NCBI GenBank assembly: GCA_965230755.1
Contig: CBDDLT010000024.1
Coordinates: 310,001 to 374,000, forward strand
Direction of reading: 5' to 3'
DNA: 64,000 nt
From: DATFJT01 sp965230755
Lineage (GTDB): Bacteria; Bacteroidota; Bacteroidia; Chitinophagales; Saprospiraceae
The notes under the pieces were generated by a model. That model had not been told where the DNA came from. It did not search any database and saw nothing but the letters and a program-made list of their open reading frames with translations. How positions within the stretch are numbered: the first letter of the stretch is position 1; each line of letters begins with the position of its first letter. Positions 57,696-64,000 of the stretch are shown piece after piece. A program made the translations under genes and the position numbers.

Positions 57696-58430
57696 ATGGT
57701 ACAAGGTAAAACAGTTTTAATTACAGGAGGATCTAGAGGTATTGGAGCGGCAATGGTCCGAATTTTTGCAGAGCATGGCGCAAATGTGGCTTTTACTTAC
57801 AGATCAAGTGAGGAAAGAGCATTAGAATTAGCGAATTCCATAGAGGGAGTGCAATGTAAAGCATATAAGTCAGATGCGAGTAAATTGGAAGAAGCAGAAA
57901 AATTAATGGCCGATGTGCTGAATGATTTCGGTGGAATCGATGTACTGATCAATAATGCCGGGATAACCCGTGATAATTTATTGATGAGGATGACGGAAGA
58001 TCAATGGGACCAAGTCATGGACAATAACCTAAAAAGTATATTCAACTTGTGCAAGCAAGCGATTCGTCCAATGATGAAAAATAGGAATGGTTCGATCATC
58101 AACATTGGTAGCGTTGTTGGGATATTTGGTAACAAAGGACAAACCAACTACTCTGCTTCCAAAGCGGGAATGATCGGGTTTTCTAAGTCTTTGGCTAAAG
58201 AGCTGGGTTCAAGAAATATAAGATGTAATGTCATCGCACCTGGGTTCATTACAACGGAGATGACCGGAGAACTGACAGAGGAACAAGAAAAATACTACAA
58301 GCAGATTATACCGGTAGGACGTTTCGGCACAGGAGAAGATATAGCCAATGCCTGTTTGTTCCTAGCTTCAGATATGGGGGCTTATGTCAATGGGCAGGTG
58401 ATTAGTGTTTGCGGTGGAATGAATATGTAA
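57696..58430 (+). CDS. fabG: 3-oxoacyl-[acyl-carrier-protein] reductase
   Basis: NADPH-dependent ketoreductase of 244 residues in fatty acid synthesis. The Rossmann cofactor loop TGGSRGIG is at 10-17 and NNAG near 86-89. The catalytic triad follows: Ser in INIGSVVGIFG, Tyr152 and Lys156 in NYSASKAG. The substrate-loop end is NVIAPGFITTEMT, and the closing GQVISVCGGMNM is typical of FabG. The last base of its TAA stop is the first base of the next ATG, so fabG and the polyprenyl synthase gene are translationally coupled. Confidence 0.95.
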   Translation: MVQGKTVLITGGSRGIGAAMVRIFAEHGANVAFTYRSSEERALELANSIEGVQCKAYKSDASKLEEAEKLMADVLNDFGGIDVLINNAGITRDNLLMRMTEDQWDQVMDNNLKSIFNLCKQAIRPMMKNRNGSIINIGSVVGIFGNKGQTNYSASKAGMIGFSKSLAKELGSRNIRCNVIAPGFITTEMTGELTEEQEKYYKQIIPVGRFGTGEDIANACLFLASDMGAYVNGQVISVCGGMNM

Positions 58431-59386
58431 TGAAGGAAGTTCAAGATCTCATCGAGGAGATCAATATTTTTTTGGCCAATATCTCTTTGGGAGATCCCAT
58501 TGAGTTGTATGAACCGATAAGCTATACGCTTGAAAAGGGCGGTAAAAGAATAAGGGCTGTCCTGGTGCTTTTATCCTACTCGCTTTTTAAGGATGATCGC
58601 GAAGCTGCTTTACCATTAGCAGGGGCTGTGGAGATATTTCACAATTTTACCTTGCTTCATGATGACATCATGGATGAAGCTCCATTGAGAAGAGGTCAAC
58701 CCAGTGCGTATAAGAAGTATGGTCAGGATAGAGCTATTTTGTCGGGAGATATGATGTTGATCAAAAGCTATCAATTACTTTCCGAGCTTAACCCGTTAAA
58801 AGGACTTTTATTCGAATTTAATAAAGTAGCTCAAGAAGTCTGTGAGGGCCAACAAATGGATATGATGTTTGAGGATCGTTCTGAAGTATCGGTTGATGAA
58901 TATATTAGAATGATTCGGCTCAAAACATCCGTATTGCTCGCCAGTTCGCTCAAGATGGGTGCTATTTTGGCTGGAGCCAGTGAACAACAGCAGAGTGATT
59001 TATACGACTTTGGATTAAACCTAGGTCTTGCCTTTCAGATTCAAGATGATTATTTAGACAGTTATGGTGATCCTAAGAGTTTTGGTAAGCAGGTCGGCGG
59101 AGATATTATTCAAGGGAAGAAAACCATTCTTTTTCTTCTAGCACTTCAAAGACTGGACAGTGTTCAACAGGACGATTTTTATCACCTTTATACTTCAGAA
59201 GATACTCAGAAGGTAGAAAAGGTGATGGAATATTTTAGCTTGAGTCAGGCAGATAAGCAAGTTTTAGCGTTGAAAGGCCAATACGAAGAAAAGGCAATGG
59301 AGAGCTTAGATCGAATTAAAGGAAATGGTTGGGCTCAAGATCAACTATTCAAAATTGTACAATCACTCTCTGCGCGATCGGTATAG
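58430..59386 (+). CDS. Polyprenyl (isoprenoid) diphosphate synthase
   Basis: Enzyme of 318 residues that condenses isopentenyl diphosphate onto allylic diphosphates. The first Asp-rich motif is DDIMD at 78-82 within LLHDDIMDEAPLRRG, and the second is QIQDDYLDSYGD near 203-214. GGKRIRAVLVLLSY near 37-50 binds substrate. There are four residues between DD motif and Arg pair, as usual for trans-prenyltransferases. Product length (FPP, GGPP or longer) is not clear. The open frame reaches an upstream TTG, but the ATG overlapping the fabG stop is the natural start. Confidence 0.94.
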   Translation: MKEVQDLIEEINIFLANISLGDPIELYEPISYTLEKGGKRIRAVLVLLSYSLFKDDREAALPLAGAVEIFHNFTLLHDDIMDEAPLRRGQPSAYKKYGQDRAILSGDMMLIKSYQLLSELNPLKGLLFEFNKVAQEVCEGQQMDMMFEDRSEVSVDEYIRMIRLKTSVLLASSLKMGAILAGASEQQQSDLYDFGLNLGLAFQIQDDYLDSYGDPKSFGKQVGGDIIQGKKTILFLLALQRLDSVQQDDFYHLYTSEDTQKVEKVMEYFSLSQADKQVLALKGQYEEKAMESLDRIKGNGWAQDQLFKIVQSLSARSV

Positions 59387-59427
59387 TTTTTCCAGTAATG
59401 ATTAGTGATTCGGAATCAAACAGAAAA

Positions 59428-59455
59428 AGCGCATAACTTATTAAAGAAATGCGCT
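59428..59455 (-). terminator. Intrinsic terminator behind yceD-rpmF
   Basis: AGCGCAT/ATGCGCT pairs around a 14-base AT-rich loop. Read on the minus strand it is followed by TTTTCTGTTT. It lies 33 bases after the rpmF stop. Confidence 0.7.
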
Positions 59456-59487
59456 ATAGTCTAGTTTTTATTGGGTAGCCCTTACGA

Positions 59488-59682
59488 CTACTCGAAATCT
59501 TCGGCAATTTCCATTACCACTTTACCGCGATAGTACATTTTTCCATCCAACCAGTAAGACCTGTGGTATTGATGTACTTCACCAGTAGTAGGACAAGTGG
59601 CGATCTGAGAAAGACTAGCTTTGTAATGCGTTCTTCTCTTTCTTTTTCTTTGCTTTGATATTCTACTCTTAGGATGAGCCAT
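59488..59682 (-). CDS. rpmF: 50S ribosomal protein L32
   Basis: Protein of 64 residues. MAHPKSRISKQRKRKRRTHY is the conserved basic start (A-x-P-K-x-R-x-S-x-x-R), and ATCPTTGEVHQYHRSY carries the single Cys and the GEVHxxHR motif. It is part of the large subunit near the peptidyl transferase end of 23S. It follows the yceD-like gene by 15 bases, the usual arrangement, and is followed by a hairpin terminator. Confidence 0.96.
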   Translation of the reverse strand: MAHPKSRISKQRKRKRRTHYKASLSQIATCPTTGEVHQYHRSYWLDGKMYYRGKVVMEIAEDFE

Positions 59683-59697
59683 AATCTTATTATTATC

Positions 59698-60231
59698 TTA
59701 TTCCAAATTTAAATCCTTAAAAGCCTCTTTGAAAACATTGTTCTCCTCTGATTCTTCATTCGAAACAGGTCGGTTTAAAACTTCAAGAACAGCTGTGTTG
59801 CATGGACGTGGATCCATATTATCACAATCCACAGTTTTTATCATGGGAACAGAAAGGCAAATGATCTCATAGATCAGAGATGCCACACTGAATTCCTCGG
59901 CAAAAGGAGATAGATAAATCACATCTTCTTCTGAATTGGAAACAGAATTTTCGCTCCTCATTTTTATGACTGACTCATACTGATTGACAATGGGCAAACC
60001 AATATTTGCTGTACATCTATCACATTCGGCCTTTACCGTACCATTGAGATCAAAACTCAAAGAAATAAAGCTAGGCCGCTTGTCTACAAGCAAATTGACT
60101 TTCAAATTACCATTGCTCAAAGGCGTATTTTCAAAATGTTCAAAAAACTCCTGATCAATTGAAAATTCATAAAAATGTTCTCCTTCATTCATGCCCGAAA
60201 TAGGCAAAATAAAGTGCTTCAAGCTGTCCAT
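59698..60231 (-). CDS. DUF177 family protein (YceD-like), 23S rRNA-associated
   Basis: Protein of 177 residues. SISF-type strands lead to the conserved CDRCTANIGLPI near 76-87 and the acidic DLSPFAEEFSVASLIYE-like segment, then MIKTVDCDNMDPRPCNTAVL near 137-156 with further cysteines. YceD-family proteins occur beside rpmF in many bacteria and are tied to 23S rRNA accumulation. The rpmF gene follows 15 bases later. The paired C-x-x-C type positions may bind zinc (inference). Confidence 0.88.
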   Translation of the reverse strand: MDSLKHFILPISGMNEGEHFYEFSIDQEFFEHFENTPLSNGNLKVNLLVDKRPSFISLSFDLNGTVKAECDRCTANIGLPIVNQYESVIKMRSENSVSNSEEDVIYLSPFAEEFSVASLIYEIICLSVPMIKTVDCDNMDPRPCNTAVLEVLNRPVSNEESEENNVFKEAFKDLNLE

Positions 60232-60303
60232 CTTACAAAGAACTTTTAAAAGTGACGCAAATATACAATAATTATTATTTCTTTGCCCTCCCCGAAGAAT
60301 CTT

Positions 60304-61701
60304 TTAATCCAAGGAGCCAATCATGTTTTCAGGTTTTACCCATTCTTCATACTGTTCGGAAGTCAATATACCAAGAGATATTGCTGATTCCTTTAAGGTA
60401 ATTCCTTCAGCATAGGCGTGCTTCGCGATTTTAGCAGCCTTGTCATAACCTATTTTAGTATTTAGTGCAGTCACAAGCATTAATGAATTTCTAAGGTTCT
60501 CATCTATATTGGCTTGATCTGGTACTAAACCTGCAATGCAGTTGTCATTAAAACTTCTGGAAGCATCAGCAATTAATTCAGCCGACTCAATAAAATTATG
60601 GATCATCATTGGTTTAAAGACATTGAGTTGAAATTGTCCGGATAAACCGCCGATGTTAATGGCTACATCGTTTCCGAGAACTTGAGCCATTGCCATGGTT
60701 AATGCTTCCGCTTGTGTAGGATTAACTTTACCAGGCATGATTGAAGAACCGGGCTCGTTAGCAGGAATTCGATATTCGCCTATTCCACATCTTGGGCCCG
60801 ATGCCAGCATTCTGATATCATTACCTATTTTCATAAGACTTGCTGCAACCGTCTTCAGTGCACCATGTGCTTCTACTATGGCATCATGAGCTGAAAGTGC
60901 CTCAAACTTGTTATCCGCAGTTCGAAAGGGCATTCCCGTAAGGTCAGCGATCGTGTTGGCCACTTTTACATCGTAGCCTTTCGGTGTATTAAGTCCGGTT
61001 CCTACTGCGGTACCACCTAGTGCCAGTTCCGCTAAGTGGTCTAAGCTGTTCTTGATGGCTTTGATCCCGTGATCTATTTGAGATACGAATGCCGAAAGTT
61101 CTTGTCCCACGGTAACAGGAGTCGCATCCATAAAATGCGTCCTTCCTATTTTCACAATGGATTGGAATTCAATTTTCTTTTTTTCTAACTCATCCCTTAG
61201 GGTCTTTAGAGATGGAATAGTTTTCTCAACTACTATCGTGTAGGCCGCAATATGCATTGCAGTAGGAAAAGTATCATTCGAACTCTGAGACTTATTGACA
61301 TCGTCATTGGGATGAAGCTTTTTGCTAGCATCATACAGGTTTCCACCAAGTATTACATGGGCTCTATTGGCAACCACCTCGTTGACATTCATATTGGTCT
61401 GTGTTCCCGATCCGGTTTGCCAAACAACCAATGGAAATTGATCATCCAATTGACCGCTCAGAATTTCATCGCAAACCTTTCCGATGACATCACTTTTTTC
61501 TTTGTCCAAAGCGCCAAGCTCTGAATTGGTCATAGCAGCTGCCTTTTTCAAATAAGCATATGCCCGAATGATTTCTTGTGGTATTTTATGTCGCCCAATT
61601 TTGAAGTTTTCCATAGACCTCTGCGTTTGAGCACCCCAGTACTTATCTGCCGGGACCTGAATCTCTCCAATGCTATCTCTTTCTATTCTATATGAACCCA
61701 T
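60304..61701 (-). CDS. fumC: Fumarate hydratase class II
   Basis: Fe-independent fumarase of 465 residues interconverting fumarate and malate in the TCA cycle. The signature SSIMPGKVNPTQ lies near 318-329. TGSGTQTNMNVNEVVANRA near 98-116, SSNDTFPTAMHIAAY near 140-154 and GRTHFMDATPVTVGQELSA near 183-201 are the active-site regions of the aspartase/fumarase superfamily; the family catalytic His is in this GRTHFMDA block. It begins 3 bases after the phosphohexomutase gene and ends 72 bases before yceD. Confidence 0.96.
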   Translation of the reverse strand: MGSYRIERDSIGEIQVPADKYWGAQTQRSMENFKIGRHKIPQEIIRAYAYLKKAAAMTNSELGALDKEKSDVIGKVCDEILSGQLDDQFPLVVWQTGSGTQTNMNVNEVVANRAHVILGGNLYDASKKLHPNDDVNKSQSSNDTFPTAMHIAAYTIVVEKTIPSLKTLRDELEKKKIEFQSIVKIGRTHFMDATPVTVGQELSAFVSQIDHGIKAIKNSLDHLAELALGGTAVGTGLNTPKGYDVKVANTIADLTGMPFRTADNKFEALSAHDAIVEAHGALKTVAASLMKIGNDIRMLASGPRCGIGEYRIPANEPGSSIMPGKVNPTQAEALTMAMAQVLGNDVAINIGGLSGQFQLNVFKPMMIHNFIESAELIADASRSFNDNCIAGLVPDQANIDENLRNSLMLVTALNTKIGYDKAAKIAKHAYAEGITLKESAISLGILTSEQYEEWVKPENMIGSLD

Positions 61702-61704
61702 TAT

Positions 61705-63105
61705 TTATATTTTTTTCATCTCCTCATGAGCTGAGGTGAGTATATTTTCCATTTCTGTTTGTGTTTCCGCCTGAGCATAAACTCTAAGAACCGGCTCAGT
61801 TCCTGAGGGTCGAATCATCAACCAAGCATCATTGTCCAGCAAGAATTTATATCCATCGATGGTTTCTACTTTATTGACCTGATACTCGCCTAGTTTTTCA
61901 AATGGAGCATTTTTACATTGCTCGATGATGGCCAACTTTTTCTCCTCCGCTATGTGTAAATCATCCCTGCCAAAAGAAAATGCCCCAACCAAAGAATATA
62001 TATCCTCGATTAATTGACTAAGACTTTTCCCTGTTTTGGCCATAAATTCCATAATGATTAACCCGATCCAGATACCATCACGCTCAGGAATGTGTCCAGC
62101 AACAGCTAGCCCACCACTTTCTTCTCCTCCTACCAAAACTTCCTCTTGGGTCATGATTTCAGCGATGTATTTGAATCCTATTTTGGTAACTTCCAGGTCA
62201 AGACCGTACAGTTTGGCCAAAAGTTTCATCTTATTGGTTACACTAAAAGTGATGACCACTTTACCACTCATTTTCTTTTCATTGTGCATATAGTACAACA
62301 ACAAAAGCAATATATGGTGCGAGTCTACGAAATTTCCATTCTCATCATAAAGTCCTATTCGATCCGCGTCACCGTCATTGGCCAAGCCAAGATTGAGATT
62401 GGCATTGGATGCCAGCAGGTCTGATAATTCTTTGAGATTTCTATGGATTGGTTCCGGAGCTTGTCCGTTAAAACCGGGATTCTTTTCCGAATGAAGATGA
62501 ACGGCTTCAGGAAATAGTCTTTTCATGACCTGAAAACCTGCACCGTACATTGGATCGTAAGCCAAGTTTATGAAAGAATTCTTGATAAGATCCATGTCAA
62601 AGTTCTTTTCGATATGCTCCACATACAAGTTCTCCAGGGAGTGCTCCACTATTTTGCCTGAACTTAACAAATCATTGAACGATGATTCCGGTTCTTCCTT
62701 TGCTTCGGGAATCAAGGCTTCAACTTCAGCAATTTGCGAAGGGATCATAGGACCACCATACTGAGACTTGAGTTTGTATCCATTATAACTTGGAGGATTA
62801 TGGCTGGCGGTAATAACTACTCCGACATGTGCATCCAGTTTTACTACTCCTAAGGAAACCATAGGTGTGGTAGCAATATCATTCGACAATATACACTGAA
62901 TGCCCTCGCTTGCCAGAACTCTTGCCGTCTCTTCCGCAAACATTCGACCTCCAAAACGACAATCATATCCTATAACAGCCTTGTTTTGACCTTTATCTTT
63001 CATCCATGAGGCGGTGGCTTGTGCAACTCTTCTCACATTGTCCACCATGTATTCTCTGGCTATAATTGCCCTCCAACCGTCGGTGCCAAATTTGATTTTT
63101 CCCAT
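61705..63105 (-). CDS. Phosphoglucomutase/phosphomannomutase family protein
   Basis: Alpha-D-phosphohexomutase of 466 residues. The phosphoserine loop is ITASHNPPSYNGYK with Ser101. The Mg loop is NDGDADRIGLYDENG near 239-253, the sugar-binding loop is VGGEESGGLAV near 318-328, and the phosphate-binding loop MIRPSGTEPVLRVYAQAE lies near the C-terminus. The GEESGG motif fits glucose- or mannose-specific members more than GlmM. Sugar specificity is not decided. It shares a transcript with fumC (3-base gap). The start is divergent from pcm. Confidence 0.93.
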   Translation of the reverse strand: MGKIKFGTDGWRAIIAREYMVDNVRRVAQATASWMKDKGQNKAVIGYDCRFGGRMFAEETARVLASEGIQCILSNDIATTPMVSLGVVKLDAHVGVVITASHNPPSYNGYKLKSQYGGPMIPSQIAEVEALIPEAKEEPESSFNDLLSSGKIVEHSLENLYVEHIEKNFDMDLIKNSFINLAYDPMYGAGFQVMKRLFPEAVHLHSEKNPGFNGQAPEPIHRNLKELSDLLASNANLNLGLANDGDADRIGLYDENGNFVDSHHILLLLLYYMHNEKKMSGKVVITFSVTNKMKLLAKLYGLDLEVTKIGFKYIAEIMTQEEVLVGGEESGGLAVAGHIPERDGIWIGLIIMEFMAKTGKSLSQLIEDIYSLVGAFSFGRDDLHIAEEKKLAIIEQCKNAPFEKLGEYQVNKVETIDGYKFLLDNDAWLMIRPSGTEPVLRVYAQAETQTEMENILTSAHEEMKKI

Positions 63106-63188
63106 CTTTTCCTTGAATTCAATTAGAATGTAAAATTAATACTTAATTTTAGACCTCGAAGGACAATGAAAGTTTTTATAAATAATTA

Positions 63189-63854
63189 ATGCATAGGAGT
63201 TTGCCTACACTACAGGATACATATCGGCACAAGGGAATGAGAAAGCGTCTTATCAAGACATTGAGGAAGGAAGGCATTACCAATGAGGAAGTGTTGGATG
63301 CTTTTGATAAGGTTCCCAGGCATTATTTTATGGATTCGGCATTTTCTGAGAAGGCTTATCAAAATGAAGCTTTTCCTATCGGCAATGGCCAAACTATTTC
63401 ACAGCCATATACTGTTTGTGTACAGACCATTTTGCTTGAGGTCAAAAAGGGAAATAAAGTACTAGAGATTGGAACTGGTTCGGGTTTCCAAGCAGCAATA
63501 TTGGCTGAATTAGGTGCTCGAGTGTTCAGTATTGAAAGACAAAAGGATTTGTATCTAAGCGCAAAAGATCTATTGGGTCACATGGGCTATGATAGCATTC
63601 AACTTTTCTATCAGGATGGCAATTTTGGATTGCCGGAATTTGCGCCTTTTGATAAAATCATTGTCACGGCAGGTATGCAGTCAATACCTAAGAATCTATT
63701 GGGCCAACTGAGCATAGGAGGTATTTGCGTGGCGCCTATAGGAGATAAGGTTCAGACCATGTGGCGAATCCGACGTGTGGGTTTGAATGAATTCGAAAAG
63801 AAGAAATTTGGGCAGTTTAGATTTGTCCCGTTTTTATCAGGTGTGCGAGATTAA
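63189..63854 (+). CDS. pcm: Protein-L-isoaspartate O-methyltransferase
   Basis: Repair methyltransferase of 221 residues that methylates L-isoaspartyl residues of aged proteins, using SAM. VPRHYFMDSAFSEKAYQNEA near 42-61, the PIGNGQTISQPYTVCVQTIL motif near 63-82 and LEIGTGSGFQAAILAELGA near 92-110 (SAM loop) identify the family, followed by VTAGMQSIPKNLLGQL. It is a cytoplasmic, normal-length protein. The gene stands divergent from the phosphohexomutase. Confidence 0.95.
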   Translation: MHRSLPTLQDTYRHKGMRKRLIKTLRKEGITNEEVLDAFDKVPRHYFMDSAFSEKAYQNEAFPIGNGQTISQPYTVCVQTILLEVKKGNKVLEIGTGSGFQAAILAELGARVFSIERQKDLYLSAKDLLGHMGYDSIQLFYQDGNFGLPEFAPFDKIIVTAGMQSIPKNLLGQLSIGGICVAPIGDKVQTMWRIRRVGLNEFEKKKFGQFRFVPFLSGVRD

Positions 63855-63860
63855 CATCTT

Positions 63861-64000
63861 CTAGAATCGAAGACCCAATGATATTCCGAGGCTTACTATT
63901 TTAATATTACTGGAGGCCCCTGAAGTGATACCAGTCCCTTCAAACACATTACCTAGTGAATAAGCTATATTGGGTTCGATGGATAATGTGCTTTGCGAAT
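63861..64000 (-). CDS. C-terminal end of an outer-membrane beta-barrel protein (partial)
   Basis: An open frame enters from the right edge of the window and stops with TAG at 63861-63863. The last about 46 residues end in VSLGISLGLRF, with alternating hydrophobic residues and a C-terminal Phe, the pattern of the last strand of outer-membrane barrels. IEPNIAYSLGNVFEG precedes it. The rest of the gene lies outside the window, so the family cannot be named. Confidence 0.6.
   Translation of the reverse strand, partial: SQSTLSIEPNIAYSLGNVFEGTGITSGASSNIKIVSLGISLGLRF

Overview
The window is a chromosomal segment of a Bacteroidota (Bacteroidetes) bacterium with moderate to low GC. I would guess the Saprospirales or a related environmental lineage, but the order is not certain. 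The evidence is: several secreted proteins with type IX secretion (T9SS) sorting domains, one type B gliding-motility-associated C-terminus, the Bacteroidota-specific GlmU-like protein, ribosomal protein L31 type B, and repeated matches to the Bacteroidota promoter -7 element TAnnTTTG. The window opens inside a ribosomal RNA operon: 16S 3' part, tRNA-Ala(UGC), 23S, 5S and a terminator. A structured stretch with decayed pieces of the 5S tail follows.

Layout. 4.8-8.3 kb: a secreted beta-propeller, an AraC-type regulator and Ada. 8.3-11.9 kb: a secreted M43 metalloprotease, two tandem small heat-shock proteins and a CNNM/CBS membrane protein. 12.0-15.6 kb: the iscS-iscU-iscA iron-sulfur operon with a coupled DUF2461 gene, then an AlkC/AlkD-like repair protein. 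15.8-20.9 kb: a secreted beta-helix protein, a three-gene unit (TPR-like membrane protein, ECF sigma factor, putative anti-sigma), a GNAT acetyltransferase and a lipoprotein. 21.2-30.5 kb: a 1988-residue T9SS type B protein and mfd. 31.1-36.7 kb: surface polysaccharide genes (glycosyltransferase, flippase, Wzz, Wzy/ligase). 36.8-39.0 kb: rpmE2, GlmU-like and a spermidine-synthase-like protein. 40-48.7 kb: PQQ-type sugar dehydrogenase, DUF2147, DinB-like, further secreted proteins, a sodium/solute symporter and a polytopic membrane protein. 49-53.2 kb: TPR lipoprotein, TlpA-like thioredoxin, acyl-CoA dehydrogenase and an S24-type repressor. 53.3-57.6 kb: a compact three-gene cluster of unknown function and an ATP-grasp ligase. 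57.7-64 kb: fabG, a polyprenyl synthase, rpmF-yceD, fumC, a phosphohexomutase, pcm and the end of an outer-membrane protein gene.

The most striking signal is upstream of the ATP-grasp gene on the minus strand (about 57394-57600). A 27-codon leader ORF contains five consecutive cysteine codons and is followed by a 14-bp intrinsic terminator ending only about 10 nt before the structural gene. The codons just after the Cys run can pair with the 5' arm of that terminator over 12 bp, and the Cys-codon segment can pair with that same anti-terminator strand. This is the full set of alternative pairings of a ribosome-mediated attenuator, and it would sense charged tRNA-Cys. Other points of interest are a 15-bp inverted repeat covering the -33 box of the S24 regulator, a repeated motif upstream of the small heat-shock genes, the unknown cluster built on a 767-residue protein with a DUF1360 gene, and the ECF sigma unit.

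All calls are from reading the sequence and remembered family features. No database search was possible.
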